DNA of 5,424 nucleotides from Chlamydiota bacterium (GTDB taxonomy: Bacteria > Auribacterota > UBA3054 > B51-G9), in the NCBI GenBank assembly GCA_003648225.1, contig QMOL01000222.1, positions 1-5,424 of the forward strand. Direction: 5' to 3'. The translations under genes were made by a program, and so were the position numbers. Below, piece after piece: positions 1-5,424 of this stretch (position 1 is the first letter of the stretch; each line of letters starts with the position of its first letter). Below the pieces are notes generated by a model. The model did not search any database. It saw only the letters and a list, made by a program, of their open reading frames with translations, and was not told where the DNA came from.

Positions 1-1473
1 AGTTTCCGACCAATTCCACCAAACAGAATGGTAAGGTCCGCCGTTTTCAGCGTGTGCAGGTTCGCCCGGTTCAATTGTTGCACCGAAATTATTTCCTTCT
101 GCGATACTGGTATTATTTTCCAAAGTATTAGCAGAACTAAATGTTTCACTTGGTGAAATGGAGGAAACAAATTTCGTAAGAAAAATGGATTCTCCATTCA
201 TGTTTGTCTGACCATCAATAATCCAAGCTCCGGTATAACCTGTTACATAGCAAACATTTCCTGAAGAACTAACCGCAACGGCCCCGCCCATATCAGCGGA
301 ACCTGTCCCCCATATTTTAGACCATTTTTTAAATCCTGAAGAATTATATTTTGTAAGAAAAATATCCCAACTACCTGAATTTGTTTGACCGTCAAAAGAG
401 CCATCAGTATATCCAACGACATAAGCATTTCCGAAAGAATCCACAGAAACATCTTTACCATAATCCTGCCCCAAACCGATAATTGGGTTACCATTTCCCC
501 AGATTCTTGTCCATAATTTTGAACCGGAGGAATTAAATTTAGAAAGACAAATATCATAACTATTCATTTTAGAATTAGTTTGTCCATCAAATTCCCCAAA
601 AGTATATCCAACAACATAACAGTTTCCGGCAGAGTCGGCAGCAACTCCTTCGCCATAATCATAAGTATCAGATCCCCAAATCTGTTTCCATTGTTCTGTG
701 CCTGTGGAGCTGAACTTTGTAAGAAAAAAATCACGGGAAGTTTGGACAAATTTGTTCATTGTATATCCCGTAATATAAATTCCGCCGGCGGAAGCTGATA
801 CAGCATAAGCATATTCAACTTCAGTTGTAACACAGATTCGTGTCCAGATTCGTGTTCCTGAAAGACTTAATTTTGTAAGAAAAATATGAGCATCGCCATT
901 ATTTGTCTGACCATCAAATTCGCCGTCGGTATATCCGGCAACATAGCAGTAACCGTCCGCGCCTATTGATACACTTCGTCCTGTGTCATATCCATTGGTA
1001 GAGCCCCAAATTTTTGTCCACAGTTTTGTTCCGGATGAATTATATTTTGTTAAAAAAATGTTATAACTATTTGCTTCGCCCTGTCCGTCAAATTGGCCGT
1101 AGGTTTCTCCCGTAACATAACAATTACTTGCGGAATCTATTGAGACGTCATATCCAACGGCAGCTTCCATATTTGCAGGATTTGTAGGTCCCCAGATTCT
1201 CGACCATTGTTTTTCCCCGAAAAGATTGTATTTTGTTAAAAAAATGTTATAGATAGCATAATTTGTCTGACCATCAAAATGCCAATAAGTTTTTCCGGTA
1301 ACATAACTGTTGCAGTTAGAATCCATGGCAACACTTTCACCACCGAAATCATTAACCCCCGACCCCCAAACACGCGTCCAATCTTTAACAATACCGAAGC
1401 AATTTTTAGGAATAAAAGCAACAGCAGTTAAAACGCAAACAGCAATAATAAATTCTTTTTTTAGAGCAATCAT
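1..1473 (-). CDS. Exported seven-repeat SBBP-type beta-propeller protein (3' end outside window)
   Basis: An uninterrupted frame of 491 codons runs from ATG 1473 to base 1 with no stop, so the C terminus lies beyond the window. Residues 1-27 form a signal peptide (KK, then a hydrophobic IIAVCVLTAVAF core, cleavage probably near CFG). Residues about 31-435 contain exactly seven repeats of the pattern W-[TS]-[RK]-I-W-G, then D-V-S-V-D-S-x-G-N-x-Y-V-x-G-Y-T, F-D-G-Q-T-N and D-I-F-L-T-K. This fits the SBBP-type seven-bladed beta-propeller family. Residues about 441-491 begin a second domain (ETFSSANTL, GATIEPGEPAHA, SVWWNWSE), a module seen after propeller or repeat regions in secreted PVC proteins. 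It follows the paralogous beta-helix genes on the same strand but probably has its own promoter. No catalytic motif was seen; binding or scaffolding outside the cell is inference. Any C-terminal anchor would lie outside the window. Confidence 0.9.
   Translation of the reverse strand, partial: MIALKKEFIIAVCVLTAVAFIPKNCFGIVKDWTRVWGSGVNDFGGESVAMDSNCNSYVTGKTYWHFDGQTNYAIYNIFLTKYNLFGEKQWSRIWGPTNPANMEAAVGYDVSIDSASNCYVTGETYGQFDGQGEANSYNIFLTKYNSSGTKLWTKIWGSTNGYDTGRSVSIGADGYCYVAGYTDGEFDGQTNNGDAHIFLTKLSLSGTRIWTRICVTTEVEYAYAVSASAGGIYITGYTMNKFVQTSRDFFLTKFSSTGTEQWKQIWGSDTYDYGEGVAADSAGNCYVVGYTFGEFDGQTNSKMNSYDICLSKFNSSGSKLWTRIWGNGNPIIGLGQDYGKDVSVDSFGNAYVVGYTDGSFDGQTNSGSWDIFLTKYNSSGFKKWSKIWGTGSADMGGAVAVSSSGNVCYVTGYTGAWIIDGQTNMNGESIFLTKFVSSISPSETFSSANTLENNTSIAEGNNFGATIEPGEPAHAENGGPYHSVWWNWSET
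169..1383 (-). repeat. Seven tandem SBBP-type propeller repeats
   Basis: The Y-[VI]-x-G core recurs at residues 57, 119, 177, 233, 286, 351 and 409, a period of 53-65 residues. W-x-x-[IV]-W-G recurs before each core, starting at residues 32, 90, 152, 210 (degenerate), 262, 321 and 384. The F-L-T-K strand follows each core, near residues 78, 140, 198, 250, 309, 372 and 431. Seven copies of all three strands fit a closed seven-bladed ring. The fourth repeat is worn: it has ICV for IWG and lacks DGQTN. The motif is also visible in the DNA as repeated plus-strand atttgtctgaccatcaa. Confidence 0.85.
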
Positions 1474-1477
1474 AATT

Positions 1478-1483
1478 TCCTCT
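1478..1483 (-). promoter_or_regulatory. Ribosome binding site of the beta-propeller gene
   Basis: AGAGGA on the minus strand (1483-1478) has its GAGG core 5 bases before the ATG at 1473-1471. Together with the signal peptide that follows, this fixes the start of the third gene. Confidence 0.75.
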
Positions 1484-1552
1484 TATTAATAAATAATAAA
1501 TTGTATGGTTCCGTAACTGCACAAGAATAATTTTTTCACTATCCCCACGCAT

Positions 1553-1587
1553 TTATACCACCTGAATTATTTCCATAATTTCACCTC
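1553..1587 (-). CDS. Possible 7-codon leader mini-ORF with its own Shine-Dalgarno
   Basis: GAGGTG (1587-1582) sits 5 bases before an ATG (1576-1574) that opens a 7-codon frame, MEIIQVV, ending at TAA (1555-1553). The next bases are ATG (1552-1550), opening a 48-codon frame that overlaps the start of the beta-propeller gene out of frame and stops at 1408-1406. The GAGG-to-AAATTATG arrangement closely resembles that of the main gene at 1482-1471. It could be a leader peptide controlling the downstream gene, a decayed start region, or chance. Confidence 0.2.
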
Positions 1588-1667
1588 AATAGAGAAATTG
1601 AATATGCGCAACCTTTTTCAGAAAACCAATTAAATGCCGGATAAACTTTCAGATAACTGACATTAAT

Positions 1668-1697
1668 ATTATAAGTTTTTATTTAAAAAAACTGCAA
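1668..1697 (-). promoter_or_regulatory. Candidate sigma-70-type promoter for the beta-propeller gene
   Basis: On the minus strand, TTGCAG (1697-1692) is followed after 18 bases by a perfect TATAAT (1673-1668). Transcription would start near 1661, giving a leader of about 190 bases before the ATG at 1473. The -35 box matches the TTGACA consensus at four of six positions. AT-rich DNA gives many chance TATAAT matches, so this is the best candidate seen rather than a demonstrated promoter. Confidence 0.4.
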
Positions 1698-1846
1698 ATT
1701 TACTTTTCTACAGCAATTAATAAATAATTACTACTGTCCAAAACAACATTTTTTTCAATTAAAAGCTTAATAAAAATAAGTTTTTTGGATAGTTTTTCCG
1801 TTTTTTGGTTTTGACCCACTAATATTCATGTTGCATGTAAGGTGAT

Positions 1847-1974
1847 TTTATCGTAGCCTGCGACAACTCTGAAAGTGTTACTCAATAGTTTGAACAAGCC
1901 CTACAGGCTTGAACTTTCTCAATTTATTATCCTACGGCGGCGCCGCAGGCTACGATGAATAATCCCTTTGGGAT
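1847..1974. repeat. Compact multi-hairpin palindromic element (REP/MITE-like)
   Basis: A 12-bp perfect inverted repeat (tcgtagcctgcg at 1851-1862, cgcaggctacga at 1944-1955) extends outward to 1847/1959 with one wobble pair. Nested inside are gaaagt (1871-1876) with actttc (1913-1918), and caagcc (1895-1900) with ggcttg (1906-1911) around a 5-base loop. The right arm overlaps a 10-bp GC palindrome, gcggcgccgc (1937-1946). A further small hairpin, atccc-ttt-gggat, lies at 1962-1974. GC-rich arms stand out from very AT-rich surroundings. Such nested architecture fits a non-autonomous repeated element (REP/REPIN, possibly mobilised by a RAYT-type transposase) or a structured RNA. No transposase is in the window, and copy number cannot be judged here. 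Confidence 0.65.
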
Positions 1975-2010
1975 ATTTATTTTGAACGATTGTATTTAAT
2001 TATCAAAATT

Positions 2011-3675
2011 CTATTTTTTATATTTCCTCCGGCTAATAAATATTACATAATAAATGATAAATGATAAATAGAAAGGTTCCGGCACAAATTCATACGCTCC
2101 CATGTCATAACCGCCAAGTTGCGGTCGTGTTTCCCCGATGCAATCACTCATAATTCCGATATCAAGAGCAGTATTTTTGCATGGCGATCCAAGTGTAAGT
2201 TGATAATTAAGATTTGCAGAATCCACGAAAAGCGGGTCGAAAGCAATGTTATTAGTTCCGGTGGCATATCCGCCCTGGATATCACTGTATTGAACATTTT
2301 CGCCACTGCTTACTTCTGTTGTTCCGTGCGCCCAAACTATACAATTAGTCATTGTAAGATCCGAGCCAACTGTTGTTACTCCATATTTATCATTATCTAC
2401 AACTGTACAATATGCCATGCGCAAAGCAGAATCTTGTACAGCACGAATACCATCACCTGAATCCATTGAATTGTTATGTGCAACAACAATATTAACAAAA
2501 TCACAAGTGGAAGCGTCATAAACATAGACAGCGCCACCGAACCCGCCGGCATAATTATTTGTAAAAATAGCGTTTTTAATAGAGGCGCCGGACTCGGCTG
2601 TAATTAGAATAGCACCGCCCTGTCTGTCATTTGGTGCGGAATTATTAAAAAATCTGTTCGGTGGCTGCGTTAGAGCAGGAAAAGTTGAGAAATCACTGTC
2701 AATTGATAATTGTGAAGCATAAATAGAAATAGCGCCGCCAAAATTACTGCTTGCATTACTGTCAAACAAACAGTTTATTAAATTCAACTCTGCATTAAGA
2801 ACAACGGCAACTCCACCGCCACCCAGATTTGCGACAGCGCTTGTACTTTCAGCGAGATTAGAAATAACGTTCACATTTTTAAGGACAAGTTTTGCGCCGG
2901 AATTAAAAACATAAAAAGCACCACCATCCTTTACGGCAATATTACCAATGATTTCATTTTCTTCAAATATTGCTTCTCCGGCAATAATATATCCTCCGGC
3001 ACCGTTATCGGCAGTATTATTTTTGATAATACAATTAGATATTTCACCGGAATTATTACAGTAAATTGCGCCACCGTTATCAGCATTATTTCCTTCAAGG
3101 ACACAATCTTTAACCACACTATTTCCACGCAGTAATAATCCGCCACCTTTAATAGCTGTATTAGCTTTCACGGTGCAATTAGAAATAAATCCGCTAAAAG
3201 AATAAATAGCACCTCCACCATAAGTAACATCTTGTGCAACATTATTTGTAAAGATGCAGTTCAACACTGTTCCATTTCCAAAAATGAGTATTCCACCACC
3301 TGAGCCTGAAGATATTCCGTTTCTAATTAAGAAACTATCAACAGTAGATTGTCCTCTCAAATAAATACAGTTATTTATAAAGTTACCATCAATAACGGAG
3401 TTTTCCGCCCCGTTAACACTTTTTAAAACAACATTATTGGTTGCCAACATAATATTATCAGAAAGTGTATAAACGCCATTTGTAACCAAAACTACATTAC
3501 CTTCAACAGCGTAATCAATGGCCGGTTGAATTGTATGCGCTGCGGTAGCCCAGGAATCATAAGGCGCCGCCGGTGACGCGCTCCCCTGCCAGACATAATT
3601 TGTGAAGGCGAAAGAATTAACAGCAAACAACAAACAGAACAATAATTTTAAGATTTTTGATTTTTGATTTTTCAT
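2011..3675 (-). CDS. Exported parallel beta-helix protein with choice-of-anchor-Q-like module and PEP-CTERM tail
   Basis: This is a complete 554-residue protein. Residues 1-23 form a signal peptide: a Lys-rich start, a hydrophobic LLFCLLFAV core, and probable cleavage after SFA. Residues about 27-75 (YVWQGSASPAAPYDSWATAA, then TIQPAIDYA and VLVTNGVY) match the opening coil common in PVC beta-helix proteins. Residues about 120-410 carry some eleven Gly-rich turns (GGAI, GGGI, GGAF, GGAV) alternating with F-T-N-N or I-x-x-N motifs, the signature of Pmp-type beta-helix repeats. Residues about 420-530 form the choice-of-anchor-Q-like module (TNCIVWAH, YSDIQGG, DPLFVD, GSPC, DMGAYE). A VPEP, hydrophobic, RRK tail ends the protein. 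It is the tandem paralogue of the gene 12 bp upstream and is probably co-transcribed with it. The start is supported by the signal peptide, although no Shine-Dalgarno is present. Cell-surface location is well supported; ligand and function are unknown. Confidence 0.93.
   Translation of the reverse strand: MKNQKSKILKLLFCLLFAVNSFAFTNYVWQGSASPAAPYDSWATAAHTIQPAIDYAVEGNVVLVTNGVYTLSDNIMLATNNVVLKSVNGAENSVIDGNFINNCIYLRGQSTVDSFLIRNGISSGSGGGILIFGNGTVLNCIFTNNVAQDVTYGGGAIYSFSGFISNCTVKANTAIKGGGLLLRGNSVVKDCVLEGNNADNGGAIYCNNSGEISNCIIKNNTADNGAGGYIIAGEAIFEENEIIGNIAVKDGGAFYVFNSGAKLVLKNVNVISNLAESTSAVANLGGGGVAVVLNAELNLINCLFDSNASSNFGGAISIYASQLSIDSDFSTFPALTQPPNRFFNNSAPNDRQGGAILITAESGASIKNAIFTNNYAGGFGGAVYVYDASTCDFVNIVVAHNNSMDSGDGIRAVQDSALRMAYCTVVDNDKYGVTTVGSDLTMTNCIVWAHGTTEVSSGENVQYSDIQGGYATGTNNIAFDPLFVDSANLNYQLTLGSPCKNTALDIGIMSDCIGETRPQLGGYDMGAYEFVPEPFYLSFIIYYVIFISRRKYKK
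2014..2085 (-). other. PEP-CTERM sorting signal, VPEP type
   Basis: The last 24 residues of the second beta-helix protein are VPEP, then an aromatic-rich hydrophobic stretch (FYLSFIIYYVIFIS), then a basic RRKYKK end. This is the standard order of a PEP-CTERM signal and follows immediately after the GAYE end of the anchor-Q-like module, where such signals usually sit. It predicts handling by an exosortase encoded elsewhere in the genome. Confidence 0.8.
3652..3672 (-). repeat. Three perfect tandem 7-bp repeats in the signal-peptide codons
   Basis: Three consecutive GATTTTT units (plus strand: 3652-3658, 3659-3665, 3666-3672), or AAAAATC on the coding strand, begin directly after the ATG of the second beta-helix gene. 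They encode the Lys-rich n-region (KNQKSKI). Seven is not a multiple of three, so gain or loss of one unit would shift the frame at once. Three copies is short for a known contingency locus, so phase variation is only a possibility. Confidence 0.8.
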
Positions 3676-3690
3676 AGTTTTTTATTTTTA
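3673..3690 (-). promoter_or_regulatory. 12-bp operon junction with no Shine-Dalgarno
   Basis: Between the TAA stop of the upstream gene (3690-3688) and the ATG of the next (3675-3673) there are only 12 bases, reading AAATAAAAAACT on the coding strand. There is no GGAG-like motif, and the end of the upstream gene is also A-rich. Translation probably depends on coupling to the upstream gene or on an A-rich, S1-type initiation region. This contrasts with the clear GAGG sequence before the third gene. Confidence 0.7.
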
Positions 3691-5424
3691 GTTTTTAAAA
3701 TCGAATTTTTTTCTTCCCACAAACCACAATTGCAACAGTCCAACAATCCAAATAACCATTCCTCCCTCCGGAACAACTTCATACGCGCCCATATCCCATC
3801 CTGCTCCCTGCGGGCGAATTGTTCCGGAGATATCGTTTGTGATGGAAGGTAAATCAATTCCTGTATTTTCGCAAGGTGAGCCGATTACGATTCTGTAATT
3901 AAGAGCTGATGGTGCATCAAACATCGGGTTAGAATCAATATTTCCCATACCCGGCCATCCGTTTTTAATATCAGAATACGCAACGTTAATTTCGGCTCTA
4001 TTCCAAAGCTGGCTTAAAGAATGTCCGTAAACAATACAATTAGTCATGTAAAGTGCTGCACCAAGATTATTATAAACTCCTATACGACCATTATCAGCAA
4101 CTGTGCATTGCAGCATTTCTGATTTCGGACAATTGAAAAAGAAAATACCGCCTGCCCCTAAAGAATATCCACTGTTATTTTGTGCAACAACCAGATTTAC
4201 GAGTTTACTTGATGTTTTACTTATATAAACTCCACCTGCGCCGCCGCTTAGAGTTTTATTACTAATAACATAAGTGTTTTCTACGACAAGCGATTTTGCT
4301 TCATTCACATATAATCCCCCGCCGGCATTCCGGGCAATATTGTTATGAAAGTAGGATTGATATGAAGTTCTGTCATAAGAATCCATATTTACAGTTACAT
4401 TCTTTTCAAAGTAAGCACCACCACCGGAATTTGAAGAAAAATTATCAGCAAATCCGCAGTTTAAAAGATCAACTCTGGCAGAATCAGCAGCAGCAAGTCC
4501 GCCACCGCCGTTACCAGTTCCATATTTCGCGTGGCTTTCATTCCCGAAATTCTCGACACCGATTTGAGTATTATATAACTTAGCTACCGAATTTGTACCG
4601 GTAATATAAATTCCGCCACCATCTTTTCCAGCAATATTTCCAAACACTTTTGGCGCAATAGAGAATACATTAGTTAAAACAATTGAGGCATTAGTTACAT
4701 AAATTCCGCCACCGTAGCTTGCTTCATTATACCCTACATAAATATTTCCTTCCCCTTCAACATAAGATGATACAGCACAAATTCCACCGCCAATACCATT
4801 TAACAAAACAGTATTTTTCATAATAGTAAGCGGAGCAAGATCATCACCACTCAAGTTCACATATCCCCCAAAGGAAAGAATACCTCCTCCTGAATATAAA
4901 GCGTTATTATAACTTATTGAAGAATAGCCTGAAATATTAACCGGACTGCTTAAATAAACAAGTATTCCACCTGCACTTTCAGCAAAATTATTAGTAATAT
5001 TACAAGATTCAAAATTAATATTTCCATCTTCCGCGAACAGACAAACTCCGCCACCTATATCAGCTTGATTATTATTAAAAGAAGATTGCGAAGCGGTAAA
5101 TCCATTAGAACCGACAAGTAATATTCCGCCACCATATCCAGAGCTCCAATTATTAATAACATGAACATTCTCCATTGTTGAGTAACAGTTGTATAAAAGA
5201 ATACCTCCTGCAAACGTAGACAATCCATGCGATATCACACTATTAGTAAAATACAGAGTAGAATCAAGAGCACATATACCACCACCTTGATAAGCCGAGT
5301 TTGTGTATCCACCACTTGTTACACCTACAAAAGCATTATAAACATTTAATACACCGTTAGTGGAATAAATTCCACCACCATAAACAGATGCACTATTATT
5401 CAATATGCCGGCAAAATTCATTAA
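3688..5424 (-). CDS. Parallel beta-helix surface protein with choice-of-anchor-Q-like module and PEP-CTERM-like tail (5' end outside window)
   Basis: This gene has no start in the window: the frame stays open to the right edge (5422-5424 reads TTA, Leu). The first ATG at 5421 lies in mid-repeat with no signal peptide, so it is probably not the true start. Counting from that Met, about 15 Gly-rich turns of the form GGGI[YCL] recur to about residue 425, roughly every 25-35 residues, often with F/I-x-x-N-N before them. This is the pattern of right-handed parallel beta-helices of the Pmp-repeat type. Residues about 435-548 resemble the choice-of-anchor Q module: TNCIVYGH, YSDI, GNIDSNPMF, GSPCENTGID and DMGAYE. 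The tail (about 550-577) is VPEGG, a hydrophobic stretch and GRKK, like a PEP-CTERM sorting signal. The family is usually exported and surface-bound; a role in adhesion is inference. No catalytic residues were recognised. It lies 12 bp upstream of a paralogue, probably in one operon. Confidence 0.9.
   Translation of the reverse strand, partial: LMNFAGILNNSASVYGGGIYSTNGVLNVYNAFVGVTSGGYTNSAYQGGGICALDSTLYFTNSVISHGLSTFAGGILLYNCYSTMENVHVINNWSSGYGGGILLVGSNGFTASQSSFNNNQADIGGGVCLFAEDGNINFESCNITNNFAESAGGILVYLSSPVNISGYSSISYNNALYSGGGILSFGGYVNLSGDDLAPLTIMKNTVLLNGIGGGICAVSSYVEGEGNIYVGYNEASYGGGIYVTNASIVLTNVFSIAPKVFGNIAGKDGGGIYITGTNSVAKLYNTQIGVENFGNESHAKYGTGNGGGGLAAADSARVDLLNCGFADNFSSNSGGGAYFEKNVTVNMDSYDRTSYQSYFHNNIARNAGGGLYVNEAKSLVVENTYVISNKTLSGGAGGVYISKTSSKLVNLVVAQNNSGYSLGAGGIFFFNCPKSEMLQCTVADNGRIGVYNNLGAALYMTNCIVYGHSLSQLWNRAEINVAYSDIKNGWPGMGNIDSNPMFDAPSALNYRIVIGSPCENTGIDLPSITNDISGTIRPQGAGWDMGAYEVVPEGGMVIWIVGLLQLWFVGRKKFDFKN
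3691..3774 (-). other. PEP-CTERM-like C-terminal sorting signal, VPEGG variant
   Basis: The last 28 residues of the upstream beta-helix protein hold the three parts of an exosortase substrate tail: a short V-P-E motif directly after the GAYE end of the anchor module, about 17 hydrophobic residues rich in W, I, L and V, and a basic GRKK cluster close to the C terminus. The canonical PEP is replaced by PEG (VPEGG). Tails of this kind are known as exosortase recognition signals. Whether this variant is processed is inference. Confidence 0.65.

Larger units (their letters stand above)
1474..2010. other. 537-bp intergenic region between surface-protein genes
   Basis: No convincing gene was found on either strand. 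From right to left it holds AT-rich trailer DNA after the TAG of the second beta-helix gene (2011-2013), a GC-rich palindromic element (about 1847-1974), a stretch with several runs of T on the plus strand (about 1745-1815) that may be curved DNA, a candidate promoter (1668-1697), and a leader of up to about 190 bases before the ATG at 1473. The break in spacing suggests that the third gene is transcribed separately from the two paralogues. Confidence 0.7.

Noticed and set aside
243..749. Two minus-strand ORFs (243-557 and 564-749), plus a similar one at 1236-1421
   Set aside because: They lie in a different minus frame within the long beta-propeller gene, whose frame is uninterrupted from 1473 to 1. 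They have no domain signal and exist because the repeat DNA is open in a second frame.
580..798. Plus-strand ORF of 72 residues, with others at 2119-2460, 3664-3852 and 4296-4583
   Set aside because: All are antisense to the well-supported minus-strand genes, have low-complexity or unlikely composition, and show no recognisable domain.
169..1383. CRISPR-like or non-coding repeat array
   Set aside because: The recurring atttgtctgaccatcaa motif is spaced irregularly and imperfectly, keeps the reading frame, and encodes the conserved FDGQTN strand of a propeller protein.
1961..1976. Rho-independent terminator after the second beta-helix gene
   Set aside because: The atccc/gggat stem is only 5 bp and is followed on the minus strand by TATTCATCG rather than a T run. 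It is better treated as part of the palindromic element.
2931..3146. Minus-strand ORF of 71 residues, and another at 3672-3857
   Set aside because: Both are out-of-frame shadows within the beta-helix genes or across their junction.
2011..5424. Chlamydial-type Pmp autotransporters
   Set aside because: The GGA[IV] and FxxN repeats resemble Pmp proteins, but there is no C-terminal beta-barrel domain. Both proteins end in an anchor-Q-like module and a short sorting tail.

Overview
The window reads as surface or secreted-protein DNA from an AT-rich Gram-negative bacterium. The best guess is the PVC superphylum (Lentisphaerota, Kiritimatiellota or Verrucomicrobiota). This inference rests on three things seen together: Gly-rich parallel beta-helix proteins ending in a choice-of-anchor-Q-like module (conserved GSPC...GAYE) plus a PEP-CTERM-like tail; an N-terminal 'APYDSWATAAHTIQPAID' module typical of such proteins; and a seven-repeat SBBP-type beta-propeller followed by a 'GATIEPGEPAHA...SVWWNW' domain. 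No rRNA, tRNA or housekeeping gene is present to fix the taxonomy.

All recognisable genes are on the minus strand, so transcription runs from right to left. At the right (3688-5424) is a large beta-helix protein whose 5' end lies outside the window. Only 12 bp after its stop comes a complete paralogue (2011-3675) with its own signal peptide. The two share the coil motif, the anchor-Q-like module and a C-terminal sorting signal, but their tails differ (VPEGG against VPEP). They look like a tandem duplication in one operon.

A 537-bp gap (1474-2010) follows. It holds a compact palindromic repeat-like element (about 1847-1974), T-tract-rich DNA, a candidate promoter (1668-1697) and a long leader. 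The leader contains a second well-placed Shine-Dalgarno and a 7-codon mini-ORF. The third gene then starts at 1473 with a good ribosome binding site and stays open to base 1. It is easy to miss because neither a stop codon nor its 3' end is inside the window. It encodes a signal peptide, exactly seven beta-propeller repeats and the start of another extracellular domain.

All three products are predicted to be exported. The two beta-helix proteins are probably processed and anchored by an exosortase-type system encoded elsewhere. The locus therefore looks like a cell-surface or adhesion cluster. No enzyme active site, defence system, CRISPR array or RNA gene was recognised.
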